A model generated the notes under the pieces. The model was given only the letters and a program-made list of their open reading frames with translations, did no database searches and was not told where the DNA came from. Positions 13,531-25,960 of a DNA stretch of 60,000 nt are shown in pieces. Numbering within the stretch: the first letter of the stretch is position 1; every line of letters begins with the position of its first letter. The position numbers were made by a program, and so were the translations under genes. The stretch spans positions 13,545,001 to 13,605,000 of the forward strand of contig OX485807.1 of NCBI GenBank assembly GCA_950295325.1. Reading direction: 5' to 3'. This DNA comes from Polytrichum commune. Taxonomy: Eukaryota; Streptophyta; Polytrichopsida; Polytrichales; Polytrichaceae.

Positions 13531-14189
13531 CAATCATACACTCCCGATAACCATAACCAAATCATACAAGGTCCAACATTCAATCCGGTTTGGGTTGATT
13601 CAAGTTCATCATAGACTTGCTAATGCAACACAAGCTTCATTATGTAAAGCTAATCGGTAGATGTTGGAGAACATGATAAACGAACCGACTAACACCCACA
13701 TACCCTTCGTGTGATCTTCTAGTTTGGGGGAGGGGGAGGTTAAGTTAAGTTAGATTCTAGAATGGTGGTCATTCCAAAAGTATGGGGTCCTAGGGATTCC
13801 CCTCGAGCTCTCTTTTTGCGACCTACAAAGTACTACCGTGCATGGTTGCATTTGTATAACTTAGTCGGGCTAGGAAGGGCCCGCAAAGAGAACATGAGCC
13901 TCGAAAGGGAGACAGGATCCCTCGATGGAAAGAGGCTTTGAGGCAAGATGACGTGGTGCCCATTCTTCGTCCTTCGAATGAAACCCTTATTTAAATGAAG
14001 GCGGGCCAAGTTGCAGGCGAATTTTGCACATCAAGCAACAAATCAAGTGCACCGGTTTCAAGTGCAAATTAAACCATTAACCACCGCCCGCACACATGAA
14101 CAGTTAGGAGATTTGCAAGAACCCCAACTAATGTTCGCCGATGCTTGCTAGGGTGTGGGAATGGGGGGCCTTGAAACGTGCATCACCCA

Positions 14190-15420
14190 CCCCCCTTTAC
14201 TTCATCATCTCGTAACAAGCCCAAGTCGCCGCATGCAAGTAAGGAAGTTAACCGTGTGGCTCGAATTACTCTCCCTCCCATGCAAATTCAACCGCCCACC
14301 GCATCGGGCGAGCGAGAAGCCCGGGAACTTTCGAGTGCTAACTTAGAGAACCACTCCGATGCGGGCTCGTCGAGGCCACCGTGTGGCACCACGGCATTTG
14401 GCGAAGGCGGGGAAAAAGGGAAAGACGGGCCCCATATTGACTTAGGACGGTACTAAACACCTTTTTGGTGTGGCGTTTAAATTGATGTGTCGTGTTAATT
14501 AGAGCGGTCTTTGTGATTCGCCATGTGGCACCCTGTCTGGTTTCCACCCAATGATTGTTAGAAAATCGTTGTGAAATGGATCCGTTGAATAGTGTGGGTC
14601 ACACTAAATCAAACAACAATTGGTGTATGTACCAGTCCGTAACTAGGGTTCAACCACATAAACAATCAACAGATTTGCAAGAACCCATATTAACGATATT
14701 CATAACACTAGTCGCCCATGGGTGGTTGCTCGATCTCCCAATTACGTGCAAGCTAGGCTATAATCAACACATGTGAGCACCGGTTTAACCCGGTCGGCAA
14801 CTCCCTGTAGCACACCCCAAATTCACTCTTACATTTGAGTGAGTTTGAGTGGAAAATAATATCATCCTCCGGTTTCCAAGCATGCCGAAAAATACTACAA
14901 AATACTCCCGACCCCCAAAACTTGCCACCCGTAACATTATTCAAATCCATAACAGTGTTCCGTGGGGCTGACAGTATTCCACAGAACATTCTTTGATAAT
15001 TTATCCCAATTTCAGACCGAATGTGGAAAATATCAAAGAATATTCCATGGAATATTGTAAGCCCCACAGAACATTGCTATAGACCTGAACAATATTATGC
15101 CCTTGGGCTGAACAAGTGGTAGTATACGCTAAACATATAAAAACGAGCCGCCCGCCAACAAATCACCATCTCGCCACCCCAAGTCACCGCATGCAAGTAA
15201 CAACAAGTCACGATGACTCAAGAAAGAGAGAGTCTCTCTCTCTTTTTCACACTCTCTCACACACACTCTCTCACACTCTCACACGCAAATGTAATGGAAC
15301 CGCCACCGCATTGGCCGAGCGGCTCGATCGAGAGCTCGGGGAAGTTTGAGAGGCTTCGTTCCGAGACATCGGGTGGTGACGTGGCGTCCCCTCGAGGGAC
15401 ACCGGGGACCGTGTGAACGA
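14190..15420 (+). repeat. Diverged direct repeat pair in GC-rich sequence, with a MITE between
   Basis: 14190-14400 and about 15155-15420 share catctcg, ccaagtc-ccgcatgcaag, aaccgcc-accgcat, ggcgagcg/gccgagcgg and gggaac/ggggaagtttgag in order. The second copy carries an expanded CT/CA microsatellite (15232-15285). Open frames across this area have no recognisable domain. Confidence 0.5.
14952..15077. mobile_element. 126-bp MITE with long inverted repeats and TA flanks
   Basis: Arms 14956-14998 and 15031-15073 match at about 37 of 43 positions (tgttccgtggggct...ttctttgata against its reverse complement). A TA lies just outside each end (14950-14951, 15078-15079). That suggests a Tc1/mariner-type (Stowaway-like) non-autonomous element. 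It has almost no unique interior (32 bp). Confidence 0.75.
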
Positions 15421-16228
15421 TGTTGCTGTCCCTACACCCAGCGTCCTCGTGGATCCCGAGGCCCCGTTTTTTTCTGTCATGCAGGCAGCCGGGCATGCAC
15501 TCGGTCGGATCTTTCGAGAAAGCAAGGAAGGAAGAGAGAAAGAGAGGGAGAGGGAGAAAGAGGGAGCGAAAGTAAGGGCGAGAGTGGTCCCATGCTTAGC
15601 GAAGTGGTGCCAGATCAAGGGCGTCTTTCGGTAGAGACTGGCCCTGTGATTGCAGGGAAACTCAAAAAGGGGAGAGCCAGGCTAGGGGACGGTCGGTTCT
15701 TTCATTGTGCACCCTCGGCTTCGCAAAACAAATATCTTCCCAAACACGAGCGCGAGCTCTAAAACTAAAGAAGATCGTTTGTGCGTTTGAGGCGATCGGC
15801 TGTCGTATGCGATTTGAGCACTCGACATATGTATGGGGGGGAAATAATGTGGTAAATAGCTAGGCATGCAGGCCAATAGTGCTCGAATGTCTATGGAAGA
15901 GAGTAGGTGGGGGGGGGGGATGATTAGGGTAGCATTGTGGTGTGTGTACATAGATGTATGGAAATGTGGTTCGTTGATTGGTTCTCGACATGAGATGTTG
16001 GGGCTTTATATTAGGTGCACCGAGTACTCACTCAACGTAGCTCTATGAGGTGGGTTGACTTCATGCGGTTGGCAACTGGCTACACCATCATAGCTGTTGA
16101 CTAGTATTATTTTCCATGTGTGAATTTATTTTATTTTCTTCCCCTATTGGGTCAGGTGTACGATGACTCACTAGACCTTGCAAGGCTTTGTATTTTACTT
16201 GGAATTATGTGGCCTAAGTGTTGGCGCA
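15421..16228. other. Intergenic DNA with GA-rich tract
   Basis: 15520-15570 is GA-rich and a G run lies at 15910-15919. The frame at 15346-15762 is Arg/Gly/Glu-rich because of these repeats. Nothing else was recognised. Confidence 0.4.
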
Positions 16229-16470
16229 CTTGAAACTCCAGACGATTTTGGCCGTTGGATCCGATCGGGAGATGTCTCACGTGGTTAGCAATTGCGATTC
16301 ATCACGGCGACAGTCCTTCCAAGACTCAGAATTAGAGTTGGAGATATGAAAGGTATGTGAAGTCGAGATGGAGTTCCGGACCCCTTGCTCACTTTAAGTG
16401 ATCAATATAGGTCAAGCTTCCAATTGTGTTATCTATTGAACTTATATATGATCTATATATGATCTATATG
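16229..16470 (+). repeat. R1 partial copy, plus strand
   Basis: ggccgttggatccgatcggg, tctcacgtggttagcaattg, gacagtccttccaagactca, gagttggagatatg and gtcgagatggag follow the order of R1. The 3' half with the gtgaccacata block is missing or unrecognisable. Confidence 0.6.
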
Positions 16471-17633
16471 ACACGTCTTTAGTTTGAAGCGCATTGTCCA
16501 ATATCAATCAAACCTTCATAGGGGTCTCCGAGATGGAGACCATGGAGGACTCCATCTCACCGAGGCGCACCCCTTCCCACGGCACCATCGACGGTGGCCC
16601 CAAAGTTGCGATGGCCGGAGAGTCAAGTAACCCAACTTGTTCAACTCCTCATGAATCGAACCTCAACTTCGGTTGAAACATTCTTGCGAATCGTGGGGTC
16701 CCCACGCTTTCTTAAAACAAGAGGAAACTTGCAACTGCAGAAATTATCGACTGCCACAAACTCCATTTTACTTGCAAAGGAAGTTTACAATCGATCTCTG
16801 CCTGCAATATCCGGAATGACAATATGTGTGATTGAAACTGGGATACGGCACTTTTACAGGTAGTATACTCGAACCTTAACATCGTTCATGATCTTCATCC
16901 TCTTGCTTGAGCCGCCACTGCATGATGATTTACCCTTCAATGCCGGCTTCGTAATCGGGAACGAATTGAATGCAAAGGCATAGATTACGAATAACATTGA
17001 GTGCATCAATTTAGTATCCATATCTACAAGCTACTGCTAATTATCACCAACTCTTATCATTCTTTCTGTTACCCTCGTGCTTGAGTGCACATCAACTTCA
17101 AATAAAAGTGGGTGACGACGGATTATAGGGTTTCTCTTGAATCCGACCGTGTTACTACTTGCCACAGCAGACGAATCGTTTTATTATTATCATTATTTTT
17201 GCTAATCGACCTTTACTTCAAGTCTGAAAATAAGTAACGGAAATTGTAAAACCGGCATTAATTGCAAATTCTTCTCGTCCATCTTCACCTCTTGCTTGGT
17301 GGGCACTGCACAATGGTATAGGCGTTGAAAATGTCTCGGGAGGGATAGAAATCGGGCCTCCTCAAATACGATCAACTTGTCAACTAACCTAGTGCACATT
17401 ATCTGTAGCTCGAGTTCCGTAATTACTCCCAAATCCAAAGACTTAGTACGCGTCTGGAATGATGGCGATTTAAATAATAAATGCGAAAATATTCAGCACC
17501 CACATCTACGGTCATGTTCAAAATCGTATCTATTCGTCAAACTTTATCATGTTGGAGTGTGATGCACTGTGCAATGATCAGTTGAAGAGTTCCTCTTGAA
17601 TGATAGCGTTTCTCTCATCCTTGGTGGGGCCTC
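16471..17633. other. Intergenic DNA; possible coding debris
   Basis: Overlapping frames at 16494-16676 and 16594-16863 have a GC-richer start (METMEDSISPRRTPSHGTID...) but no domain, and are not linked by credible splice sites. 16880-17040 and 17250-17480 share short phrases such as catcNtcttgcttg followed by cactgca. No gene is called. Confidence 0.3.
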
Positions 17634-17925
17634 ATAAAGGTAGATGGTGCTAAAAACGTCACATTGAGCATTGAGCATAGGTAATATATCAGCATATTTA
17701 TAGCTTGAGCGGATTCTTGGTAGCAATTGACATCGACTTCCAACGCACCAAAGTATGTTTTGATTAAATTCCATATGCAAAAGTTATGAGGGTTTCGGAA
17801 AATTGATTGGTGGGTGATCCAAAACTAATAAGATATCATGATTAAGGCAGTTGACATTCTTGGCATCAATGTGAACTTGTTGTGCAAGAATTTTAGAGTG
17901 TTCGTTTTGGGTGGGTGTTGGTTTT
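17634..17925 (+). repeat. R4 dispersed repeat, copy 2
   Basis: This is the partner of 6638-6915; see that entry for the shared blocks. It adds no coding potential. Confidence 0.65.
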
Positions 17926-18190
17926 AGCACCATCTAACTATTTAGAACAAATTAGTTGTGATTGTGGAACCCACCACCTCTTTCACAAACAATCAAGTTT
18001 TGATCACAAGCCAAAAATATGGAATGACAGTTTAGTGCAGAAGTATTTAGGAGTTGCATGCACAAATGTTATCGAAACACGATCTCCATCTTCAAAAACC
18101 ATAGAGAGTGTTTGATTCCGATAGAATTGTTTTTTATTCAATTCTCTAATTTTACATTGGTCTAATTTTACATTCTAGTAATTAGAATTC

Positions 18191-20123
18191 ATTGGAATAA
18201 AATTACTAGAATTTTGCAATCCTCTATCTTCCTATACAAGAAAAATTTGCACCGCCTTATACTTCTCCATATTTGGCACATAATCTCTTGAGCGATTGGT
18301 TATGGGCATCTCTACTCTACATGGATGGGTACATATTCGCAACACCTACCGTTGGGGAGGGTTAAAATGTTGATTCCTATGTAGAGCCTGACGATTACTT
18401 TCAAAAGCCCAACATCTAAATCGGGATCAAAGACCCCAAATTAGTCTACTAAGGTGTATTTAATTATGAGTCAACAAAAATCATGTACAAGCAAAAATTT
18501 TACCGCGCCCCTAATTGTAGGTGTTATGAAATGAAATCCAACACAATTATCCATAGAAAACTCTGTTAAGGTATAGGGTGCTAGAACTGTCACAATAATT
18601 TTATGGTTATTGTAAACGGTCTAATTTTATTCCGATGAATTCTAATTTTACATTTATTGTGAATTTTTGAAGCTAAAAGTTGGCCTGAACGTAATATCAA
18701 TGTCTAGGGGTCCATTCACGGTTGGGGTATTACTTTTGGGACAAAGGACTTAAGGACTATGTCGCATTGGATCTCGGCGTTTATCATGATTTACTATTAT
18801 TTGATCAATAAAATTTAAATAAATAAGTATGTAGTTCATAGGCTTTATCAAGAAATATATTATTTCTTATTAAATAATCACCAATAATGAATAAATTCCC
18901 TATGAAATGAGTAGATAAGTCATAAAACTTGTAAAGAGGTCATATGACTTGTTTGGGCCACATCAATGGCAATTTTTACTATTCAAGTGTACATCAGAGG
19001 TCATTTTTTTCTTGTTTTGCATCCTAGTACCTTGGTGTAAGTGTCATGTGTCCATACATATATTTTTTAATGTCCAACTCTAATACTAAACGTTCCTTTT
19101 TTATGTAGCCATGATTTTGTGTATTGTTGGCCATGTTTGGTGCCACATGTAAAGTTATACAATTGGTATGCAATACATTTTTGGTTCTATTGGTACACAC
19201 TTGAATGATGATTGTGAGGAAAAAAATTGGGATCGTTTCGATTAATTTTTGTTGTCCTTTTCATTCCTTGATCCTAAGGTGAACAATTATGACAGCACCC
19301 ATGAATGTCCTTTAAGGAATCAAAATGATATCTTAGATGACCCTATTCCTTGTAAATTAACTTTGTCGGTGTACTCAATATGGAGTATGAAATGTAGGTA
19401 TGATCCAAAATATGCTCCACAATACAAATCTAAGCACACCAAGTATGTAAAGTTGTCTAAAATAGTCCTTAAACCGTTAGACACCCAAAAGTAGTACCCC
19501 AACCGTGAATGCCCCCCTAGAGTTTGCCATAACCACTCATTTTAACCGCTCATTCCTCCTCACCTTAACACTCAAAACTAGAACATGTGTCATGGCACTA
19601 TTAGTTCCAGCCTAATCAAAATTCAGTCCCATCCTAATCAAAATTCCAATTGTCTATACATTGTTGATGGGGTCCTAATCAGAAATAGGCGCCTCTACTA
19701 CAATATTGTATCTTGAAAGCATCTAAGGCATCATTTAGGACTTAGAGCAGAGGCACCCATAATCGATCACTTAAGAGATTGTGTGCCTAGTTTGGAGAAG
19801 TATAAGGTGGTGCAAAATTCTCCCATGTAGGAAGATAGAAATCAAGAGGACTACAATTTTTCCAATAATTCTATTCCTTAAACTAAAATTACTGTGGATT
19901 ATTTAAGCCAAAAGTTGGCCCGAACAAATGACCAATGTCTAGAGTCTACCACGACCGCTCATTTAAACCGCTCATTCCTCCTCACATTAGCACTCAAAAC
20001 CAAGACATGTGTCATGACACTATTGGTCCCCGACCGATCAAAATTCAGTCCCATCCTAATCGAAATCCCAATACTCTATAGATTGCCGATGGGGTCCTGA
20101 TCAGAAATAGGCACCTCTACTAT
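18191..20123. mobile_element. Nested repeat complex with inverted arms
   Basis: Arms 18191-18320 and 19741-19880 are inverted copies (ttttgcacc-ccttatacttct, ggcaca-aatctctt, ttatggg-tctct). Between and beyond them are two direct copies of a second unit. One is 19905-20123, uninterrupted. The other is 18671-18707 plus 19517-19702, split by an 809-bp insertion. No transposase frame is visible. The order suggests several rounds of insertion into older repeats. Confidence 0.7.
18708..19516. mobile_element. 809-bp DNA element inserted at CTAG
   Basis: The ends are inverted repeats: gggtccattcacggttgggg and, reversed, gggggcattcacggttgggg, followed by tactacttttggg-like and ttaaggactat on both sides. 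CTAG is present on both flanks (18704-18707, 19517-19520) and once in the uninterrupted paralogue (19939-19942), consistent with a 3-4 bp target duplication. G-rich ends and a short duplication fit PIF/Harbinger-Tourist best, but this is inference. No transposase is encoded, so it is non-autonomous. Confidence 0.7.
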
Positions 20124-21745
20124 AGGTACCCATTTGTAAGCAACCCAAACATCTACAACGACAACAAGTGTGAATGCGAGCGAGCATCATCACACTATGA
20201 TGTTACAAGTATGGTTACACCTTATATTAAACCCCAACTTTTCATTGCAAGGAATGATTGTGGGGGTTGGATCCTCCGTGTCCATATATGCCCAACGCCC
20301 GCTTCAAATCGACATGTACGATGGCAAGGACCCCCGATCCACATCACATCCCTAGTGTGACGTGGCTCATCAAAATTCATATATAAACCTAGTTAACTAT
20401 ACGCGATTGAGATTTGCACCTCGCTACTACTCTACTACTACTTCAAAGCTCATAAACTACACATATAATTAATTGCCACAAACCATTCATGGCCAAGTTT
20501 AGCATGCGACTGAGACCGAGTCAAACATCGGCACCTGATGATGTCAACCGAAAGCGTCCTCACTCACTCACTCGCTTACTTAACTACCAAGATGCCCTCG
20601 GGAAGAAAGTAAGAAAAAGGGGAAGAAAAAGGGGAAGAAAAAAAATTGCCTAAATTAAGAACCACTAATGTGTCTCGTGGTGGCATATATGTTGTGACGG
20701 TATCCTCCACATAATGTGATGTTAAAATGCACTTTTCCCAAGCACCACTCCGAAGAGTGTGGAAATTACACTTCTTTCGTTGTACTTGGCATAGTATATG
20801 AATTACTCCCGGCCACTCCTTATCAAACATTATCTCCTACGACTTAGGCTTAAATGAATCCCGTCCACCACCATGATCGGGTGGCGGGGGCCATGCCATG
20901 CCATGCCATACATCATCGTCGTCGTCGTCTAAAAGCTCTTGTGCTTCTTAAATAGTGTTTGTTTAGGGTTTCATACACTTCCTACAGTTGTTGACGGTAT
21001 AGGAGGAGGAATACTATATATAAGTTATGGCCCATCCCGTCCGGGCCACAACTTTATCTATCCATCGATTTTTTTTTTCAAGGCTCCATGTTGAAAGGAA
21101 TATGGTATTCTATTGAACAAGCATGCCTCCGTTTATGGTCGAGTTGTGGCTTGGGCCCATGAGAATTAGAAAAGTAGGGAAACTCGGCGATTGGCGATCA
21201 TGTGACGCGATCGAACTTGGACCCTCTCCACCAATCACAAATTCGTATTTTGAGGCGGCGAGATTGGCCCCTCAATTTGGCCACCGCCTCGAGGGCGAAG
21301 AAGCTCAATGTATATATATCGATAGGCCCACTCGAAAGGTTCATTTACTTAATTTAAATAAGGGAAAAAACGGAATTAGTTTCTAAAAATGGGGTGGTGT
21401 TATGGGGCATGCAGGATTCGAATAAGCAAAGGGAGCTCGTTGAATGAATGAATGAATGTGTAGTTGGCAAGGCGATTGGTGGAGAACCACGTCGTGGACG
21501 AGAATGTTGAGAATTGGGCGAGAGCCTAGCCTAGCCACACAAAGAACGAGCTTGGACGAAGAAACTCGGGGGCGGTGGTGAGCCACGACAACTCTTTCCG
21601 CAACTCCAACATGCTCGCTCCGAATCTTTAGTTAGTTCGCGAGATGTGGTGAGCCCGAATCGTAGCAAACCTCGCTAACACATCGCGCTCGGATCATCTC
21701 GCACACTTCATAATGTGTGTTTGTGGGGGTGGGTGGAGTGGGGTG
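20124..21745. other. Intergenic DNA, no gene recognised
   Basis: Contains a CCATG run (20893-20911), a TCG run near 20916-20930 and a GC-richer part at 21120-21700. Frames at 20576-20830 and 21123-21386 have no recognisable domain. Confidence 0.4.
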
Positions 21746-21921
21746 GGGGGGTCCCATGGTGTGTGCATTTCCAACACCACAGCCGTTTACGGCCGTTGGA
21801 TTGGATCGCGAACCATCTTGTCCAGTCAGCAATTGTGAAATGACAAAGACCGTCATTCCAAGTTCCGACATCGGAGTTGAAACGCAAAAGTTATATATAA
21901 AAGTCCAAAGTGAAGATTTTT

Positions 21922-21952
<31 letters not shown>

Positions 21953-22161
21953 GTCGTATTAATCACTATTGACCCCCATAAGCTATTGGTGTTGACCTAC
22001 CAATTTCGAGCACACATATAGGTACATGGTCGAATGCCGTTGCCACATGTGTCTTTGCATGAGCCACTCTTAATCACGAAAACCTTGTCACATACTTAAT
22101 ATCGCTCGAATATAGGCGTCCAAATAAGAAGAGTGACCACATATAATCAAGGCCCACAATG
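21746..22161 (+). repeat. R1 dispersed repeat, plus-strand copy
   Basis: In order: ggccgttggattggatcgcg, cagtcagcaattgtgaaatg, acaaagaccgtcattccaag, cggagttgaaacgcaaaag, caaagtgaagatttt, a (TC)n run, cgagcacacatata, ccacatgtgtcttt, cactcttaatcacgaaaacc, gtccaaataagaagagtgac, then cacata-aaggcccac. This and 9655-10030 are the best guides to the full unit. Confidence 0.8.
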
Positions 22162-24229
22162 AGATATACCTTATATGCAAATATGCGAGATGAGCAGCGA
22201 CATGCAGAATAGGTTGTGGTTCACATACTTGATTCTTCAGCTCCTCGATCGTGATCTTATCATTATACCTTTGTCCCAAACAAAATAAAATATTTTTTTT
22301 CAAAAAAAGAGGGAGATATCTTATTATTCGCACCTCCTAGTGAAGGTGTAGGGGCCGGGCAAGGGCCCTAAAAGGCCCTAAATGGCCAATCTCCCAATCA
22401 GCCTTCCCCATTGATTTCGTCACTTGCTGATCAAACCCCGGACACGTGAAGCACTTCCCCAACCCATGGGACAGCCACTGAGCACTCGACACGTGTCCTC
22501 CACCCCCAGTCGAGACACAACGGTTCGGTAACTTGGGATCGGACTGGGTTCCACCAATGGAATAGCGCCATGTGGCGAACCGGGGCCACCGTAAGTTTTT
22601 AGAGCCCACTCTAGTACTTTGCATTTATGAGATTTACGTAAGCGACATTGATTCTCAACCCACGTTACGTTAGTTTTCTAGTGGAGAATTAGCGTAGACG
22701 GCCTTAGAAGTTTTCTTTTCGTAGAATATTAGTGTGGGTGATGGGTTTTTATGTTTATGTGCTACTTTGGATGTAAGATGTTGGTCGAAAGTCTCAAAAA
22801 GTACTAGAGAAGTAGAATGGCCCACACTAATTTTCCTCGCATAATAATAGGATTGTTCAATGTACTTGGGAGAGGGATTGGAGTGTCTTTGACCATCCGA
22901 CCCTTCACCCATTGAATCTTGCTTAATAAGGAATGCGGAATTTGGATGAGGAAAATTGGAGGGCTTGATGAGATAGATACAACAATTGGATACAGTCCAC
23001 CCTTGATGTTTGTTAACATTTTGGAGCTAGGAAACTTGTGGAACTTATGTGGTGGTAACACTTTAACACTTATCGGGGGTAGCATAGACAATTTGTAACA
23101 CTTACAAGAATGACACTTACGTGAGTATGGATTTTAGAACAATATGACTTATATAAATAAAGGATGAACAAGATATGAATGTCACCATACATCTAAGCAT
23201 AATGGGAGAACAAATCATGCCAAAGCATGGTAAAGTGAACAACAGTTGTACCATGTCAGTTTAGAGGAGTAAGTACCCGCAAATCCTAGTTATATAACCC
23301 AAAACAATAATAACGATTCATATTAAGGTTATTAATAAGGTGGATCATGATCTTTTTCATAAATACTTTTGCAAACTACATGATTGACATCCATAAAAGT
23401 TGATTCTCAAGGTTGTAATATCTACTTCCATGATTGTCAGTTTTCAAAAAGTGATATGAATTAGTCCTTAAGACACATTTATTTTACTTCAAAGTTGTGG
23501 CACACTGACATACGAATTGATCTTGCCAAATACTTCAAGTCTACACACAAATCATAACAAATTTTGAAACGAAGTAGATTTTAGCTCAAATTTACCACTC
23601 AATTCCACAAGTGCCTCGCTTGCAATATATTAGAAATAGGGTGAGACCTAATATAGGGTACACTTTATTTTTGATTTATTTTTTGATAAATACTCAATGT
23701 AATATAGCCTAATTTCTATTCACATACTACATCATAATTATTATATGGCACCCCTATAATGTCATGTATTACTTCTTGTAGAATTGCATATAGGGTAGTG
23801 TGTTTAGGATGGTACAAACCCTCTAGAGGGTCACAAGGTTTTTCCACTCACAACCTCCACTCTTGAACATTTACCAGTGTTCTTGTAGTGATTAGTTGTA
23901 TTATTATAGTGTTTTTGTATTGTTTCGTAGTGTTCTTGTAGTTGTGTTCTTGTTCATCATGTTGTATCCATGTCTCAATCCCTTGTCATTATTGTATTCC
24001 AGCCTTTATTAACAAAATTAATAACAAAAGGCAACCTATGTCTTATGTTAATGGGTCGCCTTATGTTAATAAGCATGTTGATAAAGAGTGCTTTAAAACA
24101 CCACACATACGGTGATTTTAAACAACACAAAAGAGGAAAATTTTGAATTAACATAGAGTTAAGTTTGAATGGAAATAATAAATTCAAATTACCAAAGGGT
24201 GCAAGATAATGGGGGAAAGTAGGATTATG

Positions 24230-24268
<39 letters not shown>

Positions 24269-25239
24269 AAGAATAAAATAGATAAATAGCCCCCGGAAAA
24301 AAAATTGCAATGCACATACATACATAAACTGTGAGATAGTGTAGTACCCATGCTCAATACATGATCTACTTCATATGTTTCACCATAACAATAATGAGGC
24401 ACGTATTTTGTACTATATTTGGTTTAAAATGATTGGAGGGCTTCATGGTCTCAGAATGACATTTTGTATAAAATCGAGCTTACTTCCCTTATTACATATG
24501 AAAAATGTATCCACAATTGAAGGGCATACCACTTTACTTGTTCACTTTACCATGGTTTGGCCTAATTTAAAGTAGTTTGATGAGATCCTTGTGCATGCCA
24601 AGATCTTATTTGAATTTCCTTTTAAGTGTTTGATTGCTTTGGACAAGAGGCGTAATATCAATAGGGTTTTGTTCCCCAAAAAAATTCCCGGGTCACTAAT
24701 GCACTTTCAACGTCCTTGATCCTACTCTATCTACCACCACATCACCAATTTGCACATTGTCGGCTCCTTCAATGGGTTCATTATCAGTTACATCATCTCT
24801 TTCACCAAGCATATCTGTAATTTCCTCCTCAATAGGAATGTAGGGATTGTTCAGAGCAAGTTCCAATTCATATTTGATGAATGCATTGCATTCATAATGG
24901 GTTTAATTTCACTATCTGTAGAGGTCAAATACATGATGAACCTAATCCCATTTCATCCAAATTAACACTTATGAAGGTCAATTCATTGAAGAGGAGAGCA
25001 TAATTTTTACAAAATTCTCTTAATAGTTAACAGTTAGCAATTGCTTGTGTATTTTGGGGATTTTTGGGGAGAGCGCAATTTTTCCTTAACACATACTAGG
25101 CAAGTTCAACACTCATTGAAGTAACACTTATCAAGGGTGGTTTGTACTAGATCAGGGCTAAGAAGGGCCGGATAAAGTAAGGTTAAACTTATTAAGGTAG
25201 ATGGGTCTTAAATGGCTTGTTTTCTTAAATCAAACCCCT
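22162..25239. other. AT-rich intergenic DNA with a TA microsatellite
   Basis: 24232-24266 is (TA)n, about 17 units. Frames at 22337-23091 and 23975-24575 have no recognisable domain. Nothing else stands out. Confidence 0.4.
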
Positions 25240-25350
25240 ATATTTGAATGGTATGTGGTTTGGTGAGGATCAAAGAGCAAACATCATAAAGACACATGTC
25301 GAAAAAAGATTACACTATATTTTCAAATACTAATAACTACTCTACACTCA
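25240..25350 (-). repeat. R1-related partial copy, minus strand
   Basis: atttgaatggtatgtggttt, gtgaggatcaaagagcaaac and acatgtcgaaaaaagatta match 13370-13450 block by block. An R3 copy follows almost immediately. Confidence 0.5.
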
Positions 25351-25360
25351 ATGATAAACA

Positions 25361-25472
25361 CATTTAGTGTTGGTGACACTATACCGTGGTTTACAACTAG
25401 TATCAAGCAAGACAATTAGAATCGGTGACCCTAAATATCATATTTAGTGTAGTCTCATCTACAGTAAAGTCA
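25361..25472 (+). repeat. R3 dispersed repeat, 3' part
   Basis: catttagtgttggtgacact, gtttacaa, tatcaagcaagacaattaga, atcggtgaccctaaatatca and tatttagtgtag match 52105-52185 and 36623-36680, and 49701-49800 in reverse. It ends in the near-palindrome ctaaatatcatatttag. Confidence 0.7.
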
Positions 25473-25596
25473 CTTTTAACCTCCCTTTAATATACGGGCA
25501 TTGCCCCGGAGAATAAACGGATGAGAGAAATGGGACAGCTTAGGAGTGGTACAACATATATACTAGGCCGGAAGGGCAAAAACAAGGTATAGCTTA

Positions 25597-25960
25597 GGGC
25601 CGGTTCACACGGGTCCCAAAGTCCCGACATGGAGGCCAAGTCCCAACGTTTAAATCTCAAAGACACCATTAAGATATGGTTAATCGTCATTAAAGTCGGA
25701 TCTTGATTATTTTACGCAAAATATACATCCACGGGACTTGTGTTGACAGCTAGATCTAGCTTCTTGTTCGACCCAGCTCTCAACACAAGTCCCAAGCCTC
25801 ACCCTCCAAAAAGTGTTGCCATGTAGGCATCCATGTCATACTTGGGACGTAAGACTTGGGACCCAATGTGAAGTGGTAAGTCCCGACTTCCATGCCGTTG
25901 AGCAGCTGAGATCGCACGGATTGACCTCAAGTGACTTGGGACTTTGGACTTTGGACCCCT
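25597..25960. mobile_element. Inverted-repeat element rich in ACTTGGGAC motifs
   Basis: The left end (gggccggttcacacgggtcc, then caaagtccc) is matched in reverse at 25866-25885 (gacttgggacccaatgtgaa) and again at 25938-25958. An internal 14-bp perfect inverted repeat lies at 25733-25746 and 25780-25793. The motif acttgggac or its complement occurs at least six times in 360 bp, like the subterminal repeats of DNA transposons. The exact end and target duplication are unresolved, and no ORF is present. Confidence 0.55.

Noticed and set aside
15346-15762. 138-codon Arg/Gly/Glu-rich frame
   Set aside because: Crosses GA-rich simple sequence. No domain, and the overlapping minus-strand frame is equally open.
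20893-20911. CCATG run, also at 40543-40562, as a regulatory site
   Set aside because: A simple pentanucleotide repeat at two unrelated places without a nearby gene.
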